Source of the DNA: Bryobacteraceae bacterium
GTDB lineage: Bacteria; Acidobacteriota; Terriglobia; Bryobacterales; Bryobacteraceae
Direction of reading: 5' to 3'
Length of the DNA stretch: 42,531 bases
NCBI GenBank assembly: GCA_025927575.1
Contig: JAICLJ010000019.1
Location: 1-42,531, forward strand
The notes under the pieces were generated by a model, which was not told the origin of the DNA, searched no databases, and saw nothing but the letters and a program-made list of their open reading frames with translations. A program made the translations under genes and the position numbers. Shown here piece after piece: positions 16,181 to 25,124 of the stretch (positions are counted from its first letter, which is position 1; the number at the start of each line of letters is the position of its first letter).

Positions 16181-17182
16181 ATGACGCAAAGCAAATGCAA
16201 GGTGCTGATCACACGGCGTGTTTACCCCGAAGCGGTGGAGCTTTTTCGTGATCGTGCTGAACTCGACTACAACGATTCTGACGACCGGCTGGAAGGGGCA
16301 GAGTTGCTTCGGCATGCACAAGGCGCCATTGGCATTGTGACGCCTACCTCTCAGCAGTTCAAGTCGGAATTGCTCAGCGCGCTCACGGATCTGCGCATCA
16401 TTGCGAACATCGGAGTTGGATTCGATAACGTTGACGTTCCCGCAGCTTCAAAATTGGGAATCCTCGTTTCCAACACGCCAGACGTCCTGACCGAGACTAC
16501 GGCGGACTTTGCATTTGCACTTTTGCTGGCGGTCTCCCGTCGAATTGTAGAAGCGAATCGATATCTTCTTGAGGGTCGATGGACCCGAGGCAGCATTGAC
16601 TTTTTGGCAGGGCATGATGTTCATGGCCGGACGCTTGGAATTTTTGGGCTAGGGAGAATTGGAGCATCCGTAGCTCGCCGCGGCCGAGGCTTTTCCATGA
16701 AGATTCTCTACCATGATTTGCGGCGGGCCTCGAACGATCTGGAAGCCGAATTAGGCGCAACATTTGTATCGAAGGAGCAACTGCTACGCGAATCGGACGT
16801 CGTCAGTTTGCACGTCCCACTCGTCGAGGAGACGCGCAAATTCATCGCGGAACCGGAATTCCGGCTAATGAAGAAAACGTCTGTTCTGATCAATACGTCT
16901 CGCGGCCCAGTTGTGGATGAACAGGCGATCGCGAAGGCCGTTCAAGAACAATGGATTGCGGGCGCCGGGCTTGACGTTTTCGAACAGGAGCCGCGGGTAA
17001 ATCCCGCACTCCTGAAGCTGCAGAACGTCGTTCTGACGCCGCACATAGCCAGCTCTTCCGAGGACACCCGGCGCCAAATGTGTCTGATGGCGGCCCGCAA
17101 CGTTCTTGCCGTGCTGGAGGGGAAATGCCCCGAAACGCTTGTGAACCGGTCCGTTTGGGATTCGGCGCCCAAAAGCTCGTGA
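16181..17182 (+). CDS. D-isomer-specific 2-hydroxyacid dehydrogenase (glyoxylate/hydroxypyruvate reductase-like)
   Basis: A 333-residue NAD(P)-dependent enzyme. The Rossmann motif GLGRIGASVARRGRGF lies near residue 156; the catalytic residues are Arg241 (NTSRGPVVDE), a Glu in VFEQEP (268/270) and His288 (TPHIASSS). These match the glyoxylate/hydroxypyruvate reductase and glycerate dehydrogenase branch. It reduces a 2-oxo acid to a D-hydroxy acid or the reverse. It follows the RraA gene by 101 bases and precedes gcvT by 63, suggesting one transcript. The context makes glyoxylate or hydroxypyruvate a likely substrate, but this is inference. Confidence 0.85.
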   Translation: MTQSKCKVLITRRVYPEAVELFRDRAELDYNDSDDRLEGAELLRHAQGAIGIVTPTSQQFKSELLSALTDLRIIANIGVGFDNVDVPAASKLGILVSNTPDVLTETTADFAFALLLAVSRRIVEANRYLLEGRWTRGSIDFLAGHDVHGRTLGIFGLGRIGASVARRGRGFSMKILYHDLRRASNDLEAELGATFVSKEQLLRESDVVSLHVPLVEETRKFIAEPEFRLMKKTSVLINTSRGPVVDEQAIAKAVQEQWIAGAGLDVFEQEPRVNPALLKLQNVVLTPHIASSSEDTRRQMCLMAARNVLAVLEGKCPETLVNRSVWDSAPKSS

Positions 17183-17245
17183 TCGAAAGCTGGGCCGTGC
17201 AGCGGCCGATTCCGCTGCAACCCTATGCTACGCTGGGGTTTCCGC

Positions 17246-18352
17246 ATGACCTCTAGTGCTGCGCTCAAGAGGACCCCGCTCCATACTGTACACTGCGCCA
17301 GCGGCGCCAAAATGGTCGATTTTGGCGGTTGGCACATGCCGGTTCAATATTCGAGCATTCTCGAGGAGCATCATGCTGTTCGCAAGGCCGCTGGCCTGTT
17401 CGATGTCAGCCACATGGGTGAGATCGAAGTTCGCGGACCACAGGCCGTACAACTCATTGAATCAGTTTCAACTAACGCAGCCGCCCGTCTCAAAATCGGC
17501 CAAGCTCACTATTCGGCCCTGCTCTACAATCACGGAGGGTTTGTCGACGACATCCTGGTCCACAAAGTGGCGGATGATCATTTTTTTCTCTGCGTGAACG
17601 CATCGAACCAGGAGAAGGACTTTGCGCACATCCGCGCCCACAACACCTTCGATGCCGACGTGGAGTTCGCCAGCGAGCGATACGCGCAAATAGCCGTGCA
17701 GGGGCCGCGCGGGCTCGAGATCTTGCAGCAGCTTACGCCCGCCAGGTTGTGCGAAATTAAGTATTACTGGTTTGTCGACGCCGAAGTGAGTGGAGCTCGG
17801 GCGCGTATCGCTCGAACAGGCTATACGGGCGAAGACGGATTCGAAATCTACACTTCGCCCGCCGAAGCGCCGCGCCTCTGGAATGAGATACTCGAAGCCG
17901 GCAAGCCTTTTGGCATCAAACCATGTGGCCTTGGCGCGCGCAACACCCTGCGGCTCGAATCGAAGATGGCGCTCTACGGCCACGAACTCACCGCTTCCAT
18001 CAATCCCTTCGAGGCGGACCTCGGCTGGATCGTCAAAATGGATAAGGGTGACTTCCTAGGCCGCGCGGCGTTGCAGAAGAGCCTCGATGCCGGCCTCTCT
18101 CGAAAGCTTGTGGGTTTCGAGATGACCGGCCGCGGCATTGGACGCGATGGTTATGAGGTCTGGATTGCGGGCAAGCCCGCCGGTTGGGTCACGAGCGGCG
18201 GACCTTCGCCTACTCTCAACAAGAACATCGGCCTTTGCTATTTGCCTCTCGCCGCGGCTTTGCCGGGCGTCGAAATTGAAGTCATCGTTCGGAATCAACC
18301 GGCGGCGGCGGTAACGGCCTCCACGCCCTTCTACAAGCGAGCAAGAGCATGA
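17246..18352 (+). CDS. gcvT: Glycine cleavage system T protein (aminomethyltransferase)
   Basis: I start at ATG 17246 (MTSSAALKRTPLHTVH); the frame is also open from 17225. At about 368 residues it is the standard GcvT size. GGFVDDILVHK carries the Asp pair at residues 101-102, one being the conserved catalytic Asp, and RTGYTGEDGFEIY is a family hallmark. T protein releases ammonia from the aminomethyl-lipoyl arm of GcvH and transfers the one-carbon unit to tetrahydrofolate. Its stop overlaps gcvH as ATGA. No glycine riboswitch fits in the 63-base upstream gap, so expression probably comes from the upstream operon. Confidence 0.95.
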   Translation: MTSSAALKRTPLHTVHCASGAKMVDFGGWHMPVQYSSILEEHHAVRKAAGLFDVSHMGEIEVRGPQAVQLIESVSTNAAARLKIGQAHYSALLYNHGGFVDDILVHKVADDHFFLCVNASNQEKDFAHIRAHNTFDADVEFASERYAQIAVQGPRGLEILQQLTPARLCEIKYYWFVDAEVSGARARIARTGYTGEDGFEIYTSPAEAPRLWNEILEAGKPFGIKPCGLGARNTLRLESKMALYGHELTASINPFEADLGWIVKMDKGDFLGRAALQKSLDAGLSRKLVGFEMTGRGIGRDGYEVWIAGKPAGWVTSGGPSPTLNKNIGLCYLPLAAALPGVEIEVIVRNQPAAAVTASTPFYKRARA

Positions 18353-18729
18353 CATACCCGGAGAATTACAAATACACGAAAGAACATGAATGGGTGTTGG
18401 TGGAAGGAGATACCGGCACAGTCGGCATCACGGATCACGCCCAAGAAGAATTAGGCGATATCGTTTACGTCGACTTGCCTAAGGTAGGAGCAACCTTTGA
18501 TAAGGGGCAGTCGTTCGGTTCGGTGGAATCCGTGAAAGCTGTATCGGATATCTATTCGCCGGTCGCCGGTGAGGTGATGGCCACAAACGATCTGTTAACC
18601 CAGCATCCGGAAAAGCTGAATGAAGATCCGCATGGCGCCGCCTGGCTCGTAAAGCTGAAGCTGCCGGCGGCCGGCGACCTATCGGATCTTTTGTCGGCCG
18701 AGGATTATCAAAAGTATATCGGCGGGTAG
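18349..18729 (+). CDS. gcvH: Glycine cleavage system H protein (lipoyl carrier)
   Basis: A 126-residue protein, the usual length for GcvH. The lipoyl-attachment lysine is Lys63 in GSVESVKAVSDIYSPVAGEV. H protein carries the aminomethyl group between the P and T proteins and delivers the reduced lipoyl arm to dihydrolipoamide dehydrogenase, for which no gene is present in the window. The start codon overlaps the stop of gcvT (ATGA), so the two are translationally coupled. Confidence 0.96.
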   Translation: MTYPENYKYTKEHEWVLVEGDTGTVGITDHAQEELGDIVYVDLPKVGATFDKGQSFGSVESVKAVSDIYSPVAGEVMATNDLLTQHPEKLNEDPHGAAWLVKLKLPAAGDLSDLLSAEDYQKYIGG

Positions 18730-18767
18730 CTCCGTCCGACCCACCGTTCACTTTAGGAAAAATCGAA

Positions 18768-20084
18768 TTGCGTTATTTACCGAAGTCTGATTCCGAGCGC
18801 CAGGAAATGCTCGCGGTGCTTGGTCTGTCCGCTGAGGAAGACCTCGTTTCCTATCTGTCTGCCGACGTGCGCTTCGACGGAAAACTCGACCTCGAAAACG
18901 GGAAGAGCGAGTATGAAATCGTCGACTATTTCAAGGCCCGCGCCGCGCGCAACGCGAACGGGTATGCGAGTTTTCTCGGAGCCGGCGTTTACAATCACTA
19001 TCGCCCGGTGCTCTGCGATGTCGTCGTTTCACGCGGTGAGTTTTTGACGTCCTATACGCCGTACCAGGCCGAAATCTCGCAAGGAACATTAACGACCATC
19101 TTCGAGTTCCAGACGATGGTCTGCCAGTTGACCGGAATGGAGGTGACGAATGCCTCTATGTACGATGGCTCGTCCGCCGTCCCAGAAGGCGCCATGATGG
19201 CCGCGCGTCTCACGCGCCGCGATAAAATCCTCGTCGCTCGCAGCGTTCATCCCGAATATCGCGAAGTTCTTGCCACCTATCTGAAACACGGCGGCCTGCC
19301 GGTCTCCGAAATCGGCTATGGCCCGAATGGCTTGGTCGATCTCGACGATCTCACGAGACGCATCGACGACAGCGTGGCCGCTCTCATCGTGCAAACTCCG
19401 AATTTCTTCGGTTTGCTGGAACAAATTGACGAGCTTGCGCACATCGTCCATTCGAAGGGCGCCTTGCTCGTGGTGGCCTTCACGGAAGCCGTTGCTCTCG
19501 GGTTGATTGAGCCGCCTCGCGAAGCCGATATAGTCGTCGGGGAATTGCAGAGCTTTGCCACTCCGCCCAGCTATGGCGGACCGTATGCGGGCATAATTGC
19601 TTCGAAAGACAAATTCGTTCGCCAACTCCCCGGCCGCCTCGTTGGCGAAACCACCGACTCGGAAGGGCGCCGAGCGTTCTGCCTGACGCTTGCCACTCGC
19701 GAGCAGCACATCCGGCGCGAGAAGGCTACTTCGAATATCTGCACAAACCAGGCGCTGATTGCGCTCATGGCCACCGTCTACATGACTGTATACGGAAAAG
19801 AGGGTATGCGCGAACTCGCCCAGCAGAATTTATCGAAGGCGCACTACCTGGCGAGCAAGTTGCCTCGGAAATTCGACGCGCCGTTTTTTAACGAATTCGT
19901 CGTTACAACGAACGGAAAGTCCGCGGATGAAATCAATCGCGAGTTGCTTGTGCACAATATCATCGGCGGTCTTCCTCTCGATCGCCACTACCCGGAGCTT
20001 GCCGGCGGCGTGCTCCTCTGCGCGACGGAAATGAGCAAGCGGTCAGATATGGATCGCATTGCCGCCGTCTGGAATGAAAAATAA
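18768..20084 (+). CDS. gcvPA: Glycine dehydrogenase (decarboxylating) subunit 1
   Basis: Starts at TTG 18768, with AGGAA about eight bases upstream. The first residues (RYLPKSDSERQEML) fit the family start. The 438-residue protein is the N-terminal half of P protein, found as a separate gene in many bacteria; ATREQHIRREKATSNICTNQ is a clear family signature near residues 310-330. With subunit 2 it forms the PLP enzyme that decarboxylates glycine and loads the aminomethyl group on GcvH. It begins 38 bases after gcvH. Confidence 0.95.
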   Translation: MRYLPKSDSERQEMLAVLGLSAEEDLVSYLSADVRFDGKLDLENGKSEYEIVDYFKARAARNANGYASFLGAGVYNHYRPVLCDVVVSRGEFLTSYTPYQAEISQGTLTTIFEFQTMVCQLTGMEVTNASMYDGSSAVPEGAMMAARLTRRDKILVARSVHPEYREVLATYLKHGGLPVSEIGYGPNGLVDLDDLTRRIDDSVAALIVQTPNFFGLLEQIDELAHIVHSKGALLVVAFTEAVALGLIEPPREADIVVGELQSFATPPSYGGPYAGIIASKDKFVRQLPGRLVGETTDSEGRRAFCLTLATREQHIRREKATSNICTNQALIALMATVYMTVYGKEGMRELAQQNLSKAHYLASKLPRKFDAPFFNEFVVTTNGKSADEINRELLVHNIIGGLPLDRHYPELAGGVLLCATEMSKRSDMDRIAAVWNEK

Positions 20085-20102
20085 ACGGGACACTCAGCAG
20101 AA

Positions 20103-21605
20103 ATGATCAAGAAGGTTTCGCGGCATATCGTTCAGAACGAGCTTCTCATTTTCGAGCACAGCTCGCCGGGCAAGCGTGGCTATCAATTGCCTGAACTCGA
20201 TGTACCCGACGTGGGCGCCGAGGCGGTGCTGGGCGCCCAGAACGTACGCGAAGAAATCGAAGATTTTCCCGAAATCAGCGAAGTAGAAGCCATCCGGCAT
20301 TTTACCCGCCTCTCAACCTGGAACTACGCCATCGACCTTGGTTTGTACCCGCTTGGCTCTTGCACTATGAAGTACAACCCTCGCGTGAATGAACTGGTCG
20401 CGCGTATCGACGGACTGGCTTGGGCCCATCCCTATCAGCCGGAGCATCTCTCGCAGGGTTGCATGGAAGTGGTGGCCGCCCTCGAAAATGCGCTCGCGGT
20501 CATTACCGGCATGGACGCGGTTACACTGCAGCCGGCCGCCGGCGCCCATGGCGAGTTCACGGGACTTCTGATGATCCGCGCTCTGCAAGAACATCGCGGA
20601 AATGCTCGCAAGAAGATCCTGGTTCCCGATTCAGCGCACGGCACCAATCCCGCCACCGCGAGCATGGTCGGCTATGCCGTCGAAAATGTCGAATCGAACG
20701 ACCGCGGCATGGTGGACACGGACCGCCTCTCGAAGCACGTCACCGACGAGGTCGCCGGATTGATGATCACCAACCCCAACACCGTGGGGGTGTTTGAGCA
20801 GGACATCAAGCGAATCACCGGTTTGCTGCACGAGAAAGGCGCGCTCGTTTACATGGACGGCGCAAATATGAACGCGCTCGTCGGTGTTGCGCGCCCTGCC
20901 GATTTTGGCATTGATGTGATGCACTTGAACCTGCACAAGACGTTCTCGACGCCGCACGGCGGCGGCGGCCCCGGTTCCGGAGCCGTTGCCGTCCGCGACA
21001 TCCTGAAGCCCTTTCTGCCCGGCCCCCGGCTAAAACGCGAAAGCGACCGCTGGACGTGGAATTACGACCTGCCGCAATCCATCGGCCGGGTGCGCTCGTT
21101 CTACGGCAACTTCGGCGTACTTGTGCGTGCTTTGGCCTACATTATGGCGCACGGGGGCGATGGACTCCGGCGGGCGACTCTCGATGCGTTGATGAATGCG
21201 AATTACCTTCGTAAGAAGCTGGAAGCACATTACGAAATTGCGTATCAGTCGCCGACCATGCACGAGTGCGTGTTCAGCGACGATCGCCAGGCGCGCAAGG
21301 GCGTTCGCACTGGCGACATCGCCAAGCGCCTGATCGATTACGGCTTCCATCCATACACCGTCAGTTTTCCCCTGATCGTCCGCGGCGCACTGATGATCGA
21401 GCCGACCGAAACCGAAAGCAAACAGGAACTTGATCTGTTCGTGGACGCGATGATTTCGATTGCCCAGGAAGTAGAGGACAATCCGGAACTGGTCCTGCAA
21501 GCGCCGCATTCGACGCGCACAAGCCGTGTGGATGAAGTGACAGCAGCTCGCCGGCCAATTCTTCGCTGGAAACCGTCCGTGCAATCAGCGCAAGCCGCCG
21601 ATTAA
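20103..21605 (+). CDS. gcvPB: Glycine dehydrogenase (decarboxylating) subunit 2
   Basis: A 500-residue PLP-binding half of P protein. The PLP lysine is Lys279 in MHLNLHKTFSTPHGGGGPG. GLYPLGSCTMKYNPRVNE near the N-terminus is a further family hallmark, and the last 25 residues are a variable tail. It follows subunit 1 by 18 bases and completes the T-H-PA-PB order of the operon. No terminator with a T-run is evident in the gap that follows. Confidence 0.96.
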   Translation: MIKKVSRHIVQNELLIFEHSSPGKRGYQLPELDVPDVGAEAVLGAQNVREEIEDFPEISEVEAIRHFTRLSTWNYAIDLGLYPLGSCTMKYNPRVNELVARIDGLAWAHPYQPEHLSQGCMEVVAALENALAVITGMDAVTLQPAAGAHGEFTGLLMIRALQEHRGNARKKILVPDSAHGTNPATASMVGYAVENVESNDRGMVDTDRLSKHVTDEVAGLMITNPNTVGVFEQDIKRITGLLHEKGALVYMDGANMNALVGVARPADFGIDVMHLNLHKTFSTPHGGGGPGSGAVAVRDILKPFLPGPRLKRESDRWTWNYDLPQSIGRVRSFYGNFGVLVRALAYIMAHGGDGLRRATLDALMNANYLRKKLEAHYEIAYQSPTMHECVFSDDRQARKGVRTGDIAKRLIDYGFHPYTVSFPLIVRGALMIEPTETESKQELDLFVDAMISIAQEVEDNPELVLQAPHSTRTSRVDEVTAARRPILRWKPSVQSAQAAD

Positions 21606-21749
21606 ATTTCGATCGGGCGCCCCACCAGAAACTGGAACGCAGAGCATGCCTTCCGGCGATCCTTCCCCATTGAGCGCCACGCATCTCGGCTTTACAAATC
21701 GTTTACCGCAGCGTGACAGCAATCTTCTATTTTCCAGCTACAACTGGTT

Positions 21750-21790
21750 ATGTAAGCGTTCCCAAATAACAGTGGCAGAACAGCTTACAT
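21750..21790. promoter_or_regulatory. 8-bp inverted repeat upstream of the ferritin-like gene
   Basis: ATGTAAGC (21750-21757) and GCTTACAT (21783-21790) are exact reverse complements separated by 25 bases, and end about 41 bases before the ATG. The position would suit an operator or a hairpin in the leader, but the role is inferred. No iron-box consensus is recognised. Confidence 0.3.
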
Positions 21791-21831
21791 CTTAGTTAGG
21801 AATCCAACCAATAAAGGACCAGAGAACAGAA

Positions 21832-22983
21832 ATGAAAGAAACAACGCTTCAATCAACTCCCCCGCTGGGCGCGGACTGCAATTCTCAGCAGCCGAGCTTC
21901 ATCAGGCGGCGCTCATTCCTACAAGGGCTCGGCGTAAGCGGAGCGATGCTGCTTCCTACCACGCTCCTCGCGGACCACGACAGCCATCGTCGTAAAAAAC
22001 TGCCGCGTGGCGACGTTGCCGTCCTGCGATTTCTCGCAGCGGCCGAACTCATTGAGAGCGACCTCTGGCAGCAATACAACGAGCTGGGCGGCGTGAAGGG
22101 AGGCAATGCAGCCTACATGGCGGCGATCGAGAACCTGGACGAGGATATGCCGCAATACATTGCCGATAATACCGACGATGAACTCAGCCATGCAGCCTTC
22201 CTGAACGCATATCTTGAATCGCGAGGCGAACAGCCCGTCAACTTGGACGCCTTTCGTACGTTGCCCAGCAGCATGGCGACTGGCGCAAAACAGATCGGCC
22301 GACTCACCAATCTACAGAATTTAAACGTGGATACGAGCTGGTATACGCGCTATCGTAGCGAGGAGAATCCCGATTTCGGCGCCACGTTTCCGCAAGCCGT
22401 GCATATTGTTGGCGAGCCTGCGATTCCGCTCAATGATGCAGACACTCCTCCTGACATGATGCAGCCGCTTGTTCCGGTAACGTCACAGCAGCGCCGCATG
22501 CAGGCCATAGCGAACACGGCCGCATTCCATTTTGCGTTTATCGAACAAGGCGGATCAAGTCTCTACACCATCATGAGCCTGAAGGTGACCAGCCTCGAAG
22601 TTCTCCGGATTGTCGTCAGCATCGGCGGAACCGAGGTGAATCATTTCGCGGTTTGGCACGACAAAGCCGGGAACGCCGTAAATGTCACCGATCCCGAAAC
22701 CGGCGTCGTCTTCCCAGATTTGAATTCGCCGCCGCTCGGAGGAGAGCAGTTTCAGACTAACCTGATCTTCCCGGAGCCATGCGACTTCCTCAAGGGAGAA
22801 AAGCTGCCTCCCTGCTCGGTCATCCGTCCCACTTTGGACAAGAACGGCGGCGCTGTCGCCACCATTAAAGCCTTTACGGAAGATGGGCTGTTCATGGGTC
22901 AATCCGGGGCCTTCTTTGAAGCGGCGATGGAGTTGGCGGTTGCAGCCGACGCGGCACGCCGCGAACGTGGGGATGACGACTAG
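21832..22983 (+). CDS. Tat-exported ferritin-like domain protein
   Basis: The N-terminus has a twin-arginine signal (FIRRRSFLQGLGVSGAMLL, residues about 23-41), so the protein is exported folded. Residues about 60-180 form a ferritin-like helical bundle (FLAAAELIESDLWQQYNELG, then DDELSHAAFLNAYLESRGE) with Glu/His positions suited to a di-iron site. The later half also contains helical segments with Glu/His (FHFAFIEQGGSSLY, EVNHFAVWHDKAG), and the C-terminus is acidic. This matches the secreted ferritin-like (Ferritin_2/DUF4439-type) family, whose function is unproven. It is a monocistronic gene after gcvPB. Confidence 0.8.
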   Translation: MKETTLQSTPPLGADCNSQQPSFIRRRSFLQGLGVSGAMLLPTTLLADHDSHRRKKLPRGDVAVLRFLAAAELIESDLWQQYNELGGVKGGNAAYMAAIENLDEDMPQYIADNTDDELSHAAFLNAYLESRGEQPVNLDAFRTLPSSMATGAKQIGRLTNLQNLNVDTSWYTRYRSEENPDFGATFPQAVHIVGEPAIPLNDADTPPDMMQPLVPVTSQQRRMQAIANTAAFHFAFIEQGGSSLYTIMSLKVTSLEVLRIVVSIGGTEVNHFAVWHDKAGNAVNVTDPETGVVFPDLNSPPLGGEQFQTNLIFPEPCDFLKGEKLPPCSVIRPTLDKNGGAVATIKAFTEDGLFMGQSGAFFEAAMELAVAADAARRERGDDD

Positions 22984-23052
22984 CGAAACCTTCCAACTCC
23001 GCGAACCTGTCTGCGCGGTCCCGCCTATTACACACGGAGTAGTTGCTTAACG

Positions 23053-23439
23053 TTAAGCGGCCAGCTCGCTGACATCGTCTCGGTCGCCGTCAAACGTGCC
23101 GGCGGCAATCTGTCGATCCACGACTTCCTGGCAGGCGACGCAATAAGCTGCCCACGGCAACGCCTTTAGCCGGCGTTCCGGGATCGCCTCTTCACAGCGC
23201 AGACAAATTCCAAACTCGCCCTCGTCGATGCGCCGAAGAGCGGATTGCACGTTCTTTAGCAGTTTCGATTCTCGATCGAGATTTCTAATCGCGACTTCTC
23301 TGTTCAATTGCTGCTGTAGCCTATCAAAATCCTCGGCTGCGTTTTCGATCCGGATTTCCTCGCGGTCTGAAACGTTTGACAAGAGTTCTTTTTGCCTCGC
23401 TTCCAGCAGCTTGCGGAACTCGTTGACATTCAATGGCAC
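23053..23439 (-). CDS. TraR/DksA family zinc-finger protein
   Basis: Starts with GTG at 23439, preceded by GGAGGAG seven bases upstream. The 128-residue protein has an N-terminal coiled coil (about residues 8-70) and a C-terminal C4 zinc finger (Cys79, Cys82, Cys100, Cys103) of the DksA type (GICLRCEEAIPERRL). DksA relatives insert the coiled coil into the RNA polymerase secondary channel to modulate initiation. The DksA-type acidic tip is not evident, so it may be a general DksA-like protein rather than true DksA. It converges on the ferritin-like gene. Confidence 0.85.
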   Translation of the reverse strand: MPLNVNEFRKLLEARQKELLSNVSDREEIRIENAAEDFDRLQQQLNREVAIRNLDRESKLLKNVQSALRRIDEGEFGICLRCEEAIPERRLKALPWAAYCVACQEVVDRQIAAGTFDGDRDDVSELAA

Positions 23440-23592
23440 TTCTTAGCTCCTCCAAATTGCCACGGTGACGCCCGTCCACTTCGGCTACGGCCAGCATTCC
23501 TGCTTGGTTCTTACTGAAGGGGTATTGGTCGGGTGCGCATGGTGACCAACTCTAGCACCTACAGATGCGCAGCGCCGGGCAAAGGTTTCACT

Positions 23593-23624
23593 ATGTTGAC
23601 TCATGTTAACCACGTTGTCAACAT
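23593..23624. promoter_or_regulatory. Triple half-site repeat, candidate operator
   Basis: ATGTTGAC (23593-23600), ATGTTAAC (23603-23610) and GTCAACAT (23617-23624, the exact reverse complement of the first) lie together, with the palindrome GTTAAC in the middle copy. This combination of direct and inverted half-sites is typical of a transcription-factor site. It lies about 155 bases upstream of the minus-strand TraR/DksA gene and just past the end of the amine oxidase gene. The binding protein is unknown. Confidence 0.35.
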
Positions 23625-23686
23625 TGGTCCCATCGACTGTCCACGTAGACTTCTCGGCCGACCAAATGTAACGAATGGGAGCTTTC

Positions 23687-25063
23687 TTACCGTTGCTGAA
23701 GAACCTGTCGCGCGGCTCGCGTTCCGGATGCAATCGCTCCGTGAACGGTGGCGCTGTATCCATCCAGATTAGTTGCTTCACCCGCGAAATACAGGGTATC
23801 GCCCACGGGTCCCGCCAGTTTCTCCCGCGCCGGTAATGCGCCTGCCGGCACATAACTGTAAGCTCCCCGGGAGAATGGGTCCGACGACCAATTATGAAAG
23901 TAGGCTGCTTCGAGCATTGCCGGTGTAAGCCCGGTAATGTTTCTCAGAGTGGAAAGCGATTGTCTCACAATCTCCACTCTAGATTTCCCGGCGAGTTCAT
24001 CGGCGTGCGGCCCCGCGCTCCAGCCGGTCAGAATGGGCGAATGTACCGGAAGCGTCGTCCACCAGGTGGGGAACATTGGCTCCTGCGACAGCAAAAACCC
24101 GGCCTTCGCTAGTTCGGGTCTCTCCTCCCAGAACGCGTGTTGGAATCGGAGAACGAGCCGGAACACCTGTCCGAACTGGAGCTCGCGCGCGGCACGAAGA
24201 ACCTCGGCCGGTTCCGGATCGAAGCGGATTGCGCCGTTCTCGTCCGGCCCCGCTTGTAACACTCCGAGCGGAACGGTGAGGATGACTCGCCGGGCCTGCA
24301 TGACGTACCGTTCTCCCGTCAGCGTACTTCTCACGTGGATGCGCGCCGAACCTGGTTCCCATTGGATTGTTTCCACGACGGAACATAACCGAAGCGTTTT
24401 TTCGATGTGCTCGATGCCATCGATCAAAGCTGCCGGCACTGCGTCATACCCGTTCAGGATACGGAACGAATGGCCGCCGTCGATCTTATCCGCAGCACGA
24501 GCATCCTCGGCAAGCGACGCGATTCCCACGACATCCGCCCGTGCGGCATTGAAGCCCTCGACATACGAGGTTACCCACTGCCTCAGGTTCTGCGGATAGG
24601 GCGATTGGTCCAGAAAACTTGCGAATGTGCGATCCTGCTTTGTGCCCGCGCGGAGTTTGATCTCGTCCAGAATGCCGCTAATCTTTTCCCAGCTATCCTC
24701 GCCACGTTGGAACCGGCCACCGGCCCAATGCACCGCGTGTTCCTCGCAATCGTAAACAGTTAGGTGTCGTAAATTGACCAGGTCCCAAATCTCGGCAGCG
24801 CGGCCATGAATGAATTCGGCGCCAAGCTCAATGGGAACCGGCGAAGCGGGGTCGTGAATCGTTTCGATGCGGCCGCCGATCCGCTCTCGCGCTTCCAGGC
24901 AAGCGACACGCAGACCTGCGCGACTCAGAGCGCGGAAGGCAGACAGTCCTGACACTCCAGCGCCGATAATTAGCACGTCCCAATCGGATAGCCGCACGCC
25001 CACAGTGTCGCAAAGCGATGACAAGTGGGAACAGGGTTCGCCCCGAAACTGAACCCTGCTCAC
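23687..25063 (-). CDS. FAD-dependent flavin monoamine oxidase family protein
   Basis: A 458-residue protein. The N-terminal FAD motif is VLIIGAGVSGLSAFRALSRAG, followed by ARERIGGRIETIHD and ELGAEFIHG. The C-terminal FAD-contact motif is LYFAGEATNLDGYSATVHGA. These fix the family (monoamine/polyamine oxidases and related amine or phytoene oxidases). The substrate is unknown. The frame starts at GTG 25063; a GTG at 25003 nearer the FAD motif is an alternative. It follows the CPBP protease by about 60 bases on the same strand, and no terminator lies between. Confidence 0.85.
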   Translation of the reverse strand: MSRVQFRGEPCSHLSSLCDTVGVRLSDWDVLIIGAGVSGLSAFRALSRAGLRVACLEARERIGGRIETIHDPASPVPIELGAEFIHGRAAEIWDLVNLRHLTVYDCEEHAVHWAGGRFQRGEDSWEKISGILDEIKLRAGTKQDRTFASFLDQSPYPQNLRQWVTSYVEGFNAARADVVGIASLAEDARAADKIDGGHSFRILNGYDAVPAALIDGIEHIEKTLRLCSVVETIQWEPGSARIHVRSTLTGERYVMQARRVILTVPLGVLQAGPDENGAIRFDPEPAEVLRAARELQFGQVFRLVLRFQHAFWEERPELAKAGFLLSQEPMFPTWWTTLPVHSPILTGWSAGPHADELAGKSRVEIVRQSLSTLRNITGLTPAMLEAAYFHNWSSDPFSRGAYSYVPAGALPAREKLAGPVGDTLYFAGEATNLDGYSATVHGAIASGTRAARQVLQQR

Positions 25064-25124
25064 GTTCTCTGCTCGGTTTGATTTTCGGAGCTGCGCGGGG
25101 TAGTGGGATGTATGCCAGCCTTGT

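Noticed and set aside
17183..17245. Possible glycine riboswitch before gcvT
   Set aside because: The gap of 63 bases is too short to hold a glycine riboswitch aptamer, and no characteristic conserved stems are seen.
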